A program made the position numbers and the translations under genes. Shown piece after piece: positions 16,293 through 24,536 of a DNA stretch of 64,000 nucleotides (the first letter of the stretch is position 1; each line of letters starts with the position of its first letter). The stretch covers positions 33,235 through 97,234 of the forward strand of contig CAJTVH010000007.1 in assembly GCA_910579745.1 (NCBI GenBank). The letters are read 5' to 3'. Origin of the DNA: an uncultured Clostridia bacterium. Lineage in GTDB: Bacteria; Bacillota; Clostridia; Lachnospirales; CAG-274. Below the pieces are notes generated by a model. The model saw nothing but the letters and a program-made list of their open reading frames with translations. It was not told where the DNA came from and made no database searches.

Positions 16293-17177
16293 ATGGGAAA
16301 GATTATTTGTATTGACGCCGGCCATGGGGGAAGCGACCCGGGCGCTTCGGGAAACGGCGTTATTGAGAAAAACGTGACTCTTAACGGGGCGCTTAAATTA
16401 GGGGAAGCGCTTAAAAAACAAGGTTTTGACGTTATTTTCACAAGGGTCTCAGACAATTATATAGCCCTGGGGGAAAGATGTAGAATCGCCAACTCAAAAG
16501 GAGCTGATTTATTTATCAGCATTCACGTGAACTCGGCGCCAAGCGAAGCGGCTTCTGGCACGGAGGTTTTATGCTATGAGAGGAGTTATTTCGCGGAGCT
16601 TCTGCAAAACAATCTAATTGAGAAACTTGGAACAAAGGACAGGGGAGTCAAAGAAAGAAAAGACCTTGCCGTGTTAAACGGAACTAGAATGAACGCCGTT
16701 TTAATAGAAATAGCCTTTTTGAGCAACAAAGAAGACGCTAAACTTTTAAAAAGCGAAATCTTTATTGAGAAATGCACTTACGCCGCGACAAAGACGGTGT
16801 GTGAGCATTTTAACGTGCCATTTAAAGAGGAATCGGAGGGAGGAGGAACGGAGAAGGATACGCGTAAAAAAATCGACGTGGTTATAGACGGTAAAAAAGA
16901 AACTACTGACGGATATTTTATTGACGAGAGAAATTTATTCACGGCGGATTTTTTACGCCGTCTCGGTTTTAAAGTAGGGTATGATGAGAAGAGCAAAGCC
17001 GTCGTTATTGATAACGGCGACGTAAAGGATATTGACGTCATCGCTGATGGAAAGCCGGAGAAAGTCGCGGCGGTTTTCAGAAACGGGTTTAATTTTGTCT
17101 CACTCAGAGAGCTTGAAAGGGTGGGAGTGATTGACGCTGACTATAAAGACGGGGTTGTGTATATAGAAAAGAAATAG
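16293..17177 (+). CDS. N-acetylmuramoyl-L-alanine amidase with C-terminal CuAO-N1-like domain
   Basis: A 294-residue amidase that cuts the amide bond between MurNAc and the stem peptide. The Amidase_3 domain (about 3-180) has DAGHGG (His11), VIEKNV (Glu25), ISIHVNSA (His78) as zinc ligands and LIEIAFLSN with the catalytic Glu. Residues about 195-294 look like the copper amine oxidase N-terminal-like domain common in clostridial wall proteins. ATG 16293 follows CGGAGGT and gives no signal peptide, as in sporulation mother-cell amidases of the CwlC type. That role is inference. Confidence 0.92.
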   Translation: MGKIICIDAGHGGSDPGASGNGVIEKNVTLNGALKLGEALKKQGFDVIFTRVSDNYIALGERCRIANSKGADLFISIHVNSAPSEAASGTEVLCYERSYFAELLQNNLIEKLGTKDRGVKERKDLAVLNGTRMNAVLIEIAFLSNKEDAKLLKSEIFIEKCTYAATKTVCEHFNVPFKEESEGGGTEKDTRKKIDVVIDGKKETTDGYFIDERNLFTADFLRRLGFKVGYDEKSKAVVIDNGDVKDIDVIADGKPEKVAAVFRNGFNFVSLRELERVGVIDADYKDGVVYIEKK

Positions 17178-17350
17178 ACTTCTTTTAAGATCTTACGGCA
17201 ATTTCGGAAAAGTTAGAAAAAAATATTTTATTCAATGCTTTTTAACGCTTTCGGCCCTTAAAAAGCAAAACGCCTTTCGCTGAAACATGGAAAAATGTTT
17301 TTTTATTTCATATGAAATTGCCGTAATAACATGGTTTCGAAAGAAGTTTA
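17176..17350. repeat. MITE-like inverted repeat, family C copy 1
   Basis: The outer ends AGACTTCTTTT / CGAAAGAAGTT enclose TTACGGCAATTTC / GAAATTGCCGTAA and a central hairpin around GCTTTCGG...CGCCTTTCGC. A full relative is at 39441-39615. Shorter relatives are at 17859-17972, 22325-22371 and 25596-25643. It begins at the stop codon of the amidase gene. Confidence 0.8.
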
Positions 17351-17375
17351 ATGATTAAAACGAAAGTAGAAAAAA

Positions 17376-17403
17376 TGGGGAAGCTGTTTTCAGCCTCCCC
17401 ATC
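17376..17403 (-). terminator. Terminator after rplJ-rplL
   Basis: ATGGGGAGGCTG pairs with CAGCTTCCCCAT on the minus strand, followed by TTTTTT. It lies just after the rplL stop. Confidence 0.85.
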
Positions 17404-17411
17404 TTTTTTAA

Positions 17412-17792
17412 TTATTTCAATGTAACTTTAGCTCCAACTTCCTCAAGTTTAGCTTTGCAGTTTTCAGCGTCGTCTTTAGCGACATTTTCTTTAACAAGTT
17501 TAGGAGCGCCGTCAACGATTTCTTTAGCCTCTTTAAGTCCAAGACCTGTGATTTCTCTTACAACTTTAATAACTTTGATTTTCTCAGCGCCAACCTCAGT
17601 AAGCTCAACGTTGAACTCTGTTTTTTCCTCAGCGGCATCTCCGCCAGCGGCTCCGCCGGCAGCTGCTACTACCATACCAGCGGCAGCTGAAACGCCGAAT
17701 TCTTCCTCAGCGGCTTTTACTAAATCGTTAAGCTCTAAAACAGAAAGCTCTTTAACAGCCGCGATAATTTCTTCAATAGATAATTTTGCCAT
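17412..17792 (-). CDS. rplL: 50S ribosomal protein L7/L12
   Basis: A 126-residue stalk protein that recruits translational GTPases; several copies bind L10. The N-terminal dimerisation helix pair, an Ala/Gly-rich hinge (about 36-54) and the C-terminal domain with EKIKVIKVVREITGLGLKEAK and DGAPK are all present. The Shine-Dalgarno GGAGGATA is good. It pairs with rplJ upstream, but a family C repeat lies between them, and the unit is detached from rplK-rplA. Confidence 0.97.
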   Translation of the reverse strand: MAKLSIEEIIAAVKELSVLELNDLVKAAEEEFGVSAAAGMVVAAAGGAAGGDAAEEKTEFNVELTEVGAEKIKVIKVVREITGLGLKEAKEIVDGAPKLVKENVAKDDAENCKAKLEEVGAKVTLK

Positions 17793-17858
17793 TTTAAATA
17801 TCCTCCGTAATTAAATTTATTTTTATGCTTACACGAACAACAGATACACACAAATATC

Positions 17859-17972
17859 AGATTTCTTTCAAGATTTTACGGCAATTTTGAAATATCATAA
17901 AAAAATATTTTATTCAACGTTTTTTTCTTTTTTAATGAAACCGCCGCAATAACACGGTTTTGAAAGAAGTCT
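17859..17972. repeat. Family C inverted repeat inside the rplJ-rplL operon
   Basis: AGATTTCTTTCAAG and TTTTGAAAGAAGTCT ends enclose a shortened family C interior. It occupies most of the 190 bases between the rplJ stop and the rplL start. Confidence 0.75.
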
Positions 17973-17982
17973 ATTATTGAGC

Positions 17983-18474
17983 TTACGCCTCTTCTTTCTT
18001 CTCGGCGTACGCTTTTATGACACGAGCGAAAGAACCCATAGGGGACTTGAAGCTTCCCAAAAGTTTTGAGAGAAGGACTTCTCTTGACGGAATATCAGCG
18101 ACAGCCTCCATTCCTTTAGCGTCATAGCAGACGCCCTCGATAACGCCGGCTTTAAACTCAAGAACCTTAGCCTCTTTTTTGAATTTATTGAGAATTCCCG
18201 CCGCTATGGTAGGATCATCGTAACAAATAGCGAGAGCGCTCGGTCCCTTGAAATATTCTTTAAGACCCTCGAACTGAGTGCCGTCAACCGCGAAATTCAT
18301 CATTGTATTTTTATATACTTTATAATCAACGCCGGCTTCTCTCAAAGTTTTTCTGAGTCTTGTGTCTTCCTCAACGGTAAGACCTCTCGCGTCAACCAAA
18401 ACAGCCGAAGTCGCTTTTTCGAGTTTTTCTTTTATAGCGTTTACAACGACTTGTTTTTCCTCAACTTTAGCCAT
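17983..18474 (-). CDS. rplJ: 50S ribosomal protein L10
   Basis: A 163-residue base of the ribosomal stalk that anchors L7/L12 and represses its own message. Conserved stretches are VLVDARGLTVEEDTRLRK, YKVYKNTMMNFA and FKGPSALAICYDDP. The C-terminal helix that binds L12 is present. The Shine-Dalgarno AGGAGGTG is strong. An L10-leader structure and a strong promoter lie upstream. It is on the opposite strand to rplK-rplA and 13 kb away. Confidence 0.97.
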   Translation of the reverse strand: MAKVEEKQVVVNAIKEKLEKATSAVLVDARGLTVEEDTRLRKTLREAGVDYKVYKNTMMNFAVDGTQFEGLKEYFKGPSALAICYDDPTIAAGILNKFKKEAKVLEFKAGVIEGVCYDAKGMEAVADIPSREVLLSKLLGSFKSPMGSFARVIKAYAEKKEEA

Positions 18475-18593
18475 TTTTACACCTCCTGTTTTATTCTTGA
18501 AATACTGATTTTAAGCATTTCTTTATCAGCCGTTTTTAAACCACGGTTAATGGTTTAAAATTTAATCGACATGGACTTTAAAGTCCCGAGTAT

Positions 18594-18717
18594 AAAAAAA
18601 GCCCTTTCACCGTATGGGAAAGAGGCATAAATTACTTCGATTATCCTCGGCAAGCAAGCGATTGTCAAAACCGCTTTTTATGTGAGAAGCACACTTGCTG
18701 TCTACGGCACTTATTGC
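18594..18717 (-). ncRNA. L10 leader (autoregulatory mRNA element of rplJ-rplL)
   Basis: On the minus strand the leader contains GCCGTAGACAGCAAGTGTG and, further on, GCTTGCCGAGGA. These are the hallmarks of the L10 leader bound by the L10(L12) complex. It ends in a terminator hairpin, GCCTCTTTCCCAT...GGAAAGGGC-type pairing followed by TTTTTTTA. When stalk protein is in excess, transcription should stop here. It starts just downstream of the promoter at 18718-18746. Confidence 0.85.
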
Positions 18718-18746
18718 AGTATACAATATTTTCTTTTAACTGTCAA
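18718..18746 (-). promoter_or_regulatory. Sigma-A type promoter for rplJ-rplL
   Basis: TTGACA and TATACT are separated by exactly 17 bases on the minus strand. The -35 overlaps the last codons of the neighbouring gene on the same strand. Confidence 0.88.
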
Positions 18747-19215
18747 GCTTTTTTTCTGAGTTTTTTTTATATTTATCAAGGATATAGCGTTTTGACGCTT
18801 TAAGAGTTTTTATTTTTTTAGCCGATACGGTGAAAGGCGCCTGTATGCCATGCTTCGCCCGCTGTTCTTTCGCCCTTATTTTAAAATCCACATCGGAGAC
18901 GGCGCGGATTTTTTCCTGCATTTTTTTGATTTCAGGCTTGAATTTATCTTGATTTCTGTTTAATTTACCTTTAAACTCACCGAATACTTTCATAAAAGTG
19001 TTGTCCGCCGCTATTACTTCCTCAATTATTTTTTGTTTCTCTTTTACCGCTTCTTTTAAAAGAATCTCGCTGTCTTCGCCGTTTAACGTTTTCTCAAAAA
19101 ACTCTTGATTCTCCGTAATATTATATATTTGTTTAAGAAGTTCCGCTTTTTTATCCAATATGTCGCTTAAAAATTTTATTTTAAAGGATATTTCTTCCAT
19201 ATCGTTTCTGTCCAA
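18736..19215 (-). CDS. Hypothetical coiled-coil protein, weakly FlgN-like
   Basis: A 159-residue cytosolic protein, mostly helical and highly charged, without membrane segments. The alternating heptad-like pattern (LSDILDKKAELLKQIYNIT near the start), the helical middle, and a disordered tail near ILDKYKKN loosely recall FlgN flagellar chaperones. The divergent neighbour is a DUF115 protein, a family linked to flagellin glycosylation. No other flagellar gene is in the window, so this stays tentative. Start is TTG behind AAAGGGGGA. The rplJ promoter overlaps its 3' end. Confidence 0.6.
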   Translation of the reverse strand: MDRNDMEEISFKIKFLSDILDKKAELLKQIYNITENQEFFEKTLNGEDSEILLKEAVKEKQKIIEEVIAADNTFMKVFGEFKGKLNRNQDKFKPEIKKMQEKIRAVSDVDFKIRAKEQRAKHGIQAPFTVSAKKIKTLKASKRYILDKYKKNSEKKLDS

Positions 19216-19402
19216 ATTTGTATCCCCCTTTCTCCCGCGGAAGACTATCTGAGGTTTTACACCCGCTTCCTTTCGCTTTTCTCAAGCTGATTGACTGTAA
19301 CACTTTATTTATGATATAATAAAATTACTTTTTTATTGAACAGCTTTATTATATCACAATAAATATTTTTTTTGAATATGTAAAAAGAAAGGGCGATTTT
19401 TT

Positions 19403-20668
19403 ATGTATGACGCCGAGAAAATAAGCCGGATTATTGAAAATACGGAAATATCTAATGTGTTTTCTCTTTCTTTCGGAAAGGGAGGTTATCCTGTTTTGAA
19501 AGCTTTTAAGGATGGCTGTTCTTTTTTTATAAACAGCAGATATAATCCACAAAAAGAGGGGGAGGTTTTCGCCAAAGAATATTACACGCCGGATAAAAAC
19601 ATATTTCTTTACGGCGTGGGCATGGGGTTTCATATTAAGGCTATAGCCGATACTATGACCGCAAGTCAAAGGCTTTATATTTTAGAGTTTAACAGGGAGC
19701 TTTTTAAAATCGCTTATGAAAATACCGACGTGGGAGAGGTTTTAAAAAGAGATAACGTTATTTTTGATATTCCTCTTAATTTTACCGACGCCGTTTTAAG
19801 AGTTAAGGAATTTATGTCTGATAGGGTTTTTATATGCCACGAGCCGTCTATAAGAGTTATTCCGGATGAGTTTGAGGAAATTAAGGAGACTTTTGAGACG
19901 TATGTAATTAAAGCCCGTTCGGTTAAAATTTTAGGCGATCTTCTTTTGGACAATGAGAACGCGAATTTGACAAAGGGGTATGAAAACGGCGGAAAAGTCT
20001 TTTTTAAGCATTTTAAAGGTAAACGGGCGTGTCTGGTTTCCGCCGGTCCGTCTTTAGAGTTAAATGCCGGAAAGATTAAACAGCTTAAAGACACGGTTGT
20101 CATAAGCGTGGGAAGGGCCCTTAAATATCTTAAAAAAGAGGGAGTTATCCCTGACTTCTCAATTATCACGGACCCAAAGGAAAGCGTTATAGGACAGCTT
20201 GACTTAAACGAGAGCGAGATTCCTCTTTTCTTTTTATCTACTATTCACCCTTCGGTATGTAATTATAAGGGTAAAAAATACATACTGTTTGAGGAATATT
20301 CAGACAGGGTGAGCGAGGAGGACAGAAAGTTCTGCGTTGAGACAGGCGGCTCTGTAGCCACGACCGCCATGAGCCTTTGTTTTATTATGGGATTTTCGGA
20401 GATTATTCTTATCGGACAGGATTTATGCTATCATTCTGACAAAACTCATTCGGGGGAAAACGAGGGATTTAAAAATTTAAAATACGGAAAGCCCGTTTTG
20501 GGAATAGATGGGGAGACTTATTTTTCTCCTCCGAATTTGTATGAGTATTTGAAATGGTTTAGAAAATTCGCTAAAAAACACGGAAAAGACGTGAGGCTTA
20601 TAAACTGTACCGCTAAAGGCGCTTTTATCGAGGGTTTTGAGCACAGGCCTATAGATGATTTTTTTTAA
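19403..20668 (+). CDS. DUF115 / motility-accessory-factor family protein
   Basis: A 421-residue cytosolic protein of the DUF115 (MAF, MptE-like) family. Members act in flagellin or surface glycosylation, probably transferring nonulosonate sugars. The Rossmann-like core has ACLVSAGPSLELN (about 210), the FSIITDPKE region, and GQDLCYHSDKTHSGE near residue 345. ATG 19403 follows AAAGGGCG. Whether it glycosylates flagellin or an S-layer-type protein here cannot be told from the sequence. Confidence 0.85.
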   Translation: MYDAEKISRIIENTEISNVFSLSFGKGGYPVLKAFKDGCSFFINSRYNPQKEGEVFAKEYYTPDKNIFLYGVGMGFHIKAIADTMTASQRLYILEFNRELFKIAYENTDVGEVLKRDNVIFDIPLNFTDAVLRVKEFMSDRVFICHEPSIRVIPDEFEEIKETFETYVIKARSVKILGDLLLDNENANLTKGYENGGKVFFKHFKGKRACLVSAGPSLELNAGKIKQLKDTVVISVGRALKYLKKEGVIPDFSIITDPKESVIGQLDLNESEIPLFFLSTIHPSVCNYKGKKYILFEEYSDRVSEEDRKFCVETGGSVATTAMSLCFIMGFSEIILIGQDLCYHSDKTHSGENEGFKNLKYGKPVLGIDGETYFSPPNLYEYLKWFRKFAKKHGKDVRLINCTAKGAFIEGFEHRPIDDFF

Positions 20669-20724
20669 CCGATTTACAGCAATATGTATCAGGCGGGCTT
20701 GTTTTTAAGACAAGTGACAAAAGA

Positions 20725-20906
20725 CGTGTATAGGGCGAGTTTTCGGGATGCAGACGCTATCTTGCTGAAAGAGAATGTTATATAAGGCTAAAATTTAACA
20801 CGGAAGGCGGTATTGGATAATTAGCTGATGAGTTCTATCTATCTCGTAAATCAATAGACATCTTTCAAAAAGATTGTTTATTTAGAAAAAGGAGATATTT
20901 ACAATA
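20725..20906 (+). pseudogene. Possible decayed HTH regulator fragment (CD3324-like)
   Basis: The frame around 20818-20906 encodes LADEFYLSRKSIDIFQK after an in-frame stop, and another frame just upstream encodes KFNTEGGIG. Together they recall the C-terminal helix-turn-helix of small CD3324-type proteins carried by clostridial mobile elements. Stops and a frame change indicate it is broken. I have no alignment, so this is weak. Confidence 0.3.
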
Positions 20907-20979
20907 TTTTATTTAAAACTTAGCTGTTAAATAGACTTATTTCTTCTTTAAATAGAAAGAATATCTAATTTATCAAGCT

Positions 20980-21015
20980 AAAAGGGCGAGAGCAAAGAAC
21001 ACTTACGCCCTTTTT
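20980..21015 (-). terminator. Terminator after the LCP gene
   Basis: AAAAAGGGCG and CGCCCTTTT pair on the minus strand, about 60 bases past the stop of the LCP gene. Confidence 0.6.
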
Positions 21016-21076
21016 GAATTGGAGAGAATGTCTATTCGATTTCACCGACATAAATTCACATATTATAGCTAGTATA

Positions 21077-22099
21077 CTATTTTTTATGATTTTCGGTGTA
21101 TGTCTCGTTAATTTCTGTGTTATCGGGAACGTCATAAAATAATTTGTCCACGAGGACACGGGTTTTTGACTCATCATGGCGGTAGGGCGTTCTTCCGTCT
21201 CCTGGAAGCGTTTCCATAGTCACATTTTCCACGGAAATATTTTTTATGTAAGGAGCGTAATTTACAGCGTCTTTTATAGTCATATTTGTTGTTACGTTAT
21301 TTATAAAAATTGATATGAAATCAGTTAAATTAGACAAAATGGTATCAGTGGAGGTTATTTTCTTTAAAAGCGCTTTTATAAATTTTTTCTGAGCTTCTAT
21401 TCTTTCTATGTCACCTGTTAAATATTGTCTGAAACGTACAAATCCCTGTGCTGTTTTACCGTCCAATACCTGAAGCCCTTTTTTTATGTTTATTGTCAGT
21501 TTTTGGGTTGGGTCTTTGTAATACATATTTGAGGGAACATCTATCTCAACTCCCCCGACCGCGTCCACTATTTCCACAAATGAGTTTAAGTCAATCTCAA
21601 AATAATAATCTATATGAACGCCCAAAAGCTCTTCTATCTGCCTTGACAAATACTCATTTCCATATTCCCCAGAATAGCTGTGCACGGCGTTTATTTTTAT
21701 CCCGCCTGACGGAATGTTTTTATTATGTGATTTTAACTCTTTTCTATTTTTATCAGACACCCTGACATAGGTATCTCTGGGAATTGAAAGCGAGTTTACG
21801 GTGTTTTTTATTTTATCGAAGGACGCTACTATTATAACGTCGGAAAGAGCACCGCCTTTGTCCACCCCATAAACAGCGAAAACTGTTTTTGACGGGATAC
21901 CGTCATCAGGTTCTGAAATATCTTCTCCGCCGGCTGAATAAGTCTCGTCTGAAATGACGCTCTCATTCTCATCGGGAAGTCTCCTGCCTGATTTTGAGGA
22001 TATGATAATAAAGGCGAATACGCTTATTACGAGAAAAATTGACGCTAAAAGGACTATAATCATAATTATTAAAGTTTTTTTTATTTTAGAGTTGTCCAC
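21077..22099 (-). CDS. LytR-CpsA-Psr (LCP) family wall polymer ligase
   Basis: A 340-residue membrane-anchored enzyme that transfers lipid-linked wall polymers to peptidoglycan outside the cell. One N-terminal membrane helix (about 9-33) is followed by an acidic linker and the LCP domain (about 72-290). Conserved residues: SDVIIVASFD, SIPRDTYV and FVRFRQYLTGDIERIEAQ with the Arg/Asp substrate pocket. GTG start behind AAAGGAAGGG. A second LCP gene lies at 28856. They may attach the polymer that SLH domains recognise. Confidence 0.93.
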   Translation of the reverse strand: MDNSKIKKTLIIMIIVLLASIFLVISVFAFIIISSKSGRRLPDENESVISDETYSAGGEDISEPDDGIPSKTVFAVYGVDKGGALSDVIIVASFDKIKNTVNSLSIPRDTYVRVSDKNRKELKSHNKNIPSGGIKINAVHSYSGEYGNEYLSRQIEELLGVHIDYYFEIDLNSFVEIVDAVGGVEIDVPSNMYYKDPTQKLTINIKKGLQVLDGKTAQGFVRFRQYLTGDIERIEAQKKFIKALLKKITSTDTILSNLTDFISIFINNVTTNMTIKDAVNYAPYIKNISVENVTMETLPGDGRTPYRHDESKTRVLVDKLFYDVPDNTEINETYTENHKK

Positions 22100-22188
22100 A
22101 AATATCCCTTCCTTTAAGAAATATTATGCCGTCTTACAGTCTTATATTAAAAGAATTTAACGCAAAATGCTTTGGTAAAAAATCTTAC

Positions 22189-22278
22189 AGCGTGTCTGAA
22201 AACTAAAGTACACGGAGAAAATCACAAAAAATAAGGAAAATCCAAATAATCCTTCCTAACGGAGTTTTCAGATATGCC
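22189..22278. repeat. Shortened family A inverted repeat
   Basis: Ends AGCGTGTCTGAAAACTAAAG and GGAGTTTTCAGATATGCC with a reduced interior (90 bases against about 155). Confidence 0.65.
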
Positions 22279-22324
22279 TTATAAAAGTATAACAAAATTT
22301 TTATACATTATCAAGACATAAAAC

Positions 22325-22371
22325 AGACTTCTTTTGAAACCGCCGTAATAGCGCGGCTTTAAAAGAAGTCT
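22325..22371. repeat. Minimal family C inverted repeat
   Basis: AGACTTCTTTTGAAACCGCC and GGCTTTAAAAGAAGTCT form a 47-base hairpin that keeps only the ends of family C. Confidence 0.7.
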
Positions 22372-22419
22372 GCTGGATTTATCTATGAAAATGAGAGGCT
22401 GGGATAAACTTCGCTCAAA

Positions 22420-22776
22420 TTATTTAAGGAAACACCGACAGATTAAATACTCAGCGTGTCGAAAAAGTCGACACGCTTGCAAGAAATGCTTGCATTTCTT
22501 GCAGATGCGATTTTTTGAGCCTTGCAGGCGACAAAAAATCTCCTGTATGAATAAAGCGCGGATTTATCGTACAAGGCTTACGCCCTCAAATCCGCGCTTC
22601 GCAGAAAACGAAAATGCGATTTCCGTTTTCTGATTAAAGTCTACGACGTTTCTGAAATTTTAATTCTTGGAAAATTCATATTTTTTTAAGATTTTAGGTT
22701 TTTCGACAGTCTGTAAATACTAAAAATAATTTTTTTAAAAAATTATTTTTAGTATTTTTCGCGTAGTGTTTTATGG
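22420..22776. repeat. Cluster of nested palindromes carrying a family D end
   Basis: It begins with AAGGAAACACCGA (family D end) and then strings together separate hairpins. These are CGTGTCGAAAAAGTCGACACG, GCAAGAAATGCTTGCATTTC, a GCGCGGATTT/AAATCCGCGC pair, and CAGAAAACG/CGTTTTCTG. Then comes a perfect ACTAAAAATAATTTTTT/AAAAAATTATTTTTAGT pair. No reading frame of note spans it. Confidence 0.65.
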
Positions 22777-22804
22777 ATCGTGTTTTAAGAAGATATAGCG
22801 CTGA

Positions 22805-22850
22805 GTTATAGTCAATAAACTTGAAAATGAACAAGTTTATTGACTATAAC
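22805..22850. repeat. Perfect family F palindrome at the end of the MATE gene
   Basis: GTTATAGTCAATAAACTTG and its exact 19-base inverse flank an 8-base loop. It ends four bases from the stop of the minus-strand MATE gene, so it may serve as its 3' transcript end. Confidence 0.8.
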
Positions 22851-22853
22851 TTA

Positions 22854-24185
22854 CTATACGTACTTATAATTTTTATTTTGGCTTATAAAAAAGTAAACGG
22901 TTAAAACAAGCTCTAAAAGCTCCGCCGCGAAAACGGCGCTCCAGATTCCGTCTATTCCAAGAAACAAAGGCAATATAATAACGACGGCAACCTGAAAGAC
23001 AAGGGTTCGCATAAATGAGATTATTCCTGAGATAAGCCCATTGTTGAGAGCCGTGAAAAAGGCGGAGGCGAATATGTTAATTCCCATAATAAAAAATGAG
23101 AGGGAATAAAGTTTGAATCCGTGTACCGTCATATCAAAAAGATCTTTATCATATCCAACGAAAAGGCCGGAGAGAGTTTTCGAGAGAAAAAGCGCCAGAA
23201 CAGAAAGGGATGTTCCTGAGATACTAACAATGACAATGCTTTTTTTAAACAAGTTTTTGAGCTCGTGTTTATTTCCTGAGCCGTAGTTATAGGAAACGAG
23301 GGGGGCGCTTCCTATAGAGTAGCCTATAAACATTGAGGCGAAAATAAAGTTCACGTACATTATAACTCCATAAGCGGCGATTCCGTTTTCTCCCGATATT
23401 TCCATAAGCCTGAAATTATACAAAATATTAACAAGAGACATGGAAACAGTGGTTAAAAGCTCTGAGGAGCCGTTTGTGCAGGATTTTAGAAAGATTTTTC
23501 CGAAAAACTTAGTTTTTGTGAATTTAAGTCCGCTTGTGTTTTTCGACATAAAATAGATAACAGGCGCGCCGCCGCCGACTACCTGACTTAAAGCTGTAGC
23601 CGCCGCCGCTCCGGATATACCCATTTTAAAAACGGCTATAAACAGATAATCGAAAACTATATTGGTTATTCCCGCCGAGACGGTGATAATCAAACCGAGC
23701 TGAGGTTTTTCGGCCGTGACAAGAAAGCTTTGAAAAACATTTTGAAGAACGAAAGCGGGAAGGGCGATAAGAATTATCTCGCTATAAAGTACGCAGTTAT
23801 CAAGCATTTCTCCATGAGCACCCAAAGCTATGGAAATCGGGCGGATAAAAACAAAGCCCAAAATGGCGAATATAACCCCGAGTATGGCGGAAGCGTATAC
23901 AAGCATTGAGAAATATTGATTAGCTTTCGTCTTATTTCCCTCTCCCAATGTTTTGGCTATTACGGCGCTTCCCCCTGTGCCAATCATAAATCCTACCGTG
24001 CCTAGAAGCATTAATACGGGCATAATCAGATTTACCGCGGCGAAAGGTGTTTTTCCCACGTAATTGGAAACGAAGAGACCGTCTACAACTCCGTATATGG
24101 AAGTGAAAACCATCATAACCACTGACGGCAGGACAAATCTTAATAATTTAGAGTAATTAAAATGATCGGAAAAAGTTATTTTCAT
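22854..24185 (-). CDS. MATE-family multidrug efflux transporter
   Basis: A 443-residue inner-membrane exporter with about twelve hydrophobic segments in two similar halves, driven by sodium or proton gradients. The start, LRFVLPSVVMMVFTSIYGVVDGLFVSNYVG, and the TVGFMIGTGGSAVIAKTLGEG-type motif near residue 60 are typical of the MepA/NorM branch. The Shine-Dalgarno AGGAGGAA is good. A strong promoter and a long structured leader precede it, suggesting ligand control; guanidine or related exporters are often arranged so. Confidence 0.93.
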   Translation of the reverse strand: MKITFSDHFNYSKLLRFVLPSVVMMVFTSIYGVVDGLFVSNYVGKTPFAAVNLIMPVLMLLGTVGFMIGTGGSAVIAKTLGEGNKTKANQYFSMLVYASAILGVIFAILGFVFIRPISIALGAHGEMLDNCVLYSEIILIALPAFVLQNVFQSFLVTAEKPQLGLIITVSAGITNIVFDYLFIAVFKMGISGAAAATALSQVVGGGAPVIYFMSKNTSGLKFTKTKFFGKIFLKSCTNGSSELLTTVSMSLVNILYNFRLMEISGENGIAAYGVIMYVNFIFASMFIGYSIGSAPLVSYNYGSGNKHELKNLFKKSIVIVSISGTSLSVLALFLSKTLSGLFVGYDKDLFDMTVHGFKLYSLSFFIMGINIFASAFFTALNNGLISGIISFMRTLVFQVAVVIILPLFLGIDGIWSAVFAAELLELVLTVYFFISQNKNYKYV

Positions 24186-24233
24186 TTTTCATTCCTCCTT
24201 TTTGAGTGTATAGTTAAAGAATCTTTTAAGAAA

Positions 24234-24269
24234 ATAAAAAAGGCGCCGGGTTATCTTCTAGAACCTGGC
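24234..24269 (-). terminator. Leader terminator upstream of the MATE gene
   Basis: On the minus strand GCCAGGTT and AACCCGGC pair across a loop and run into GCCTTTTTTATTTT. It lies within the leader, before the gene, so it is an attenuator. Its left arm is supplied by the end of the inserted family A' element. Confidence 0.65.
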
Positions 24270-24378
24270 TAAAAACAAAAATATGCTCAAAAAACCAAAA
24301 AAACAATATCATTTTAAAGCTCGGCGATATTATTTTAGCTGATTTTGGGGATATTTTAATAGTTTTCAGACAAGCCCT
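24264..24378. repeat. Family A' element inserted in the MATE leader
   Basis: Minus-strand order is GGGCTTGTCTGAAAACTATT-AAAATATCC ... TTTTTAGCCAGGTTC. It matches the perfect copy at 54950-55062 in ends and in the AATATCC/GGATATT shoulder, but is diverged inside. Confidence 0.65.
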
Positions 24379-24380
24379 TA

Positions 24381-24452
24381 TATAACCGGGCGCACCCGAC
24401 ATCATTCTCGACCGTTGTAATTGCGATTACAAGTCCTCCGATGAATTGCTGT
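24381..24452 (-). ncRNA. Candidate riboswitch aptamer, possibly guanidine-IV (mepA) type
   Basis: The minus-strand leader of the MATE gene has a stem TTGTAAT-CGC-ATTACAA enclosed by GGAGGAC and ACGGTCGAGAATGATG. A GC hairpin, CGGGTGCGCCCG, follows. A two-hairpin leader with a terminator before a mepA-type MATE gene is the known setting of the guanidine-IV riboswitch. I am matching architecture and gene context; the class itself is unproven. Confidence 0.45.
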
Positions 24453-24463
24453 AAATTATAGAT

Positions 24464-24492
24464 ATTATAGCGTATGTATTGTTATATGTCAA
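24464..24492 (-). promoter_or_regulatory. Consensus promoter for the MATE gene leader
   Basis: TTGACA and TATAAT at exactly 17 bases on the minus strand, about 280 bases before the MATE start codon. Confidence 0.88.
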
Positions 24493-24536
24493 TCGTTTTT
24501 TAACAATTCACTCTATAGCGATTAGAGAGATTTTTT

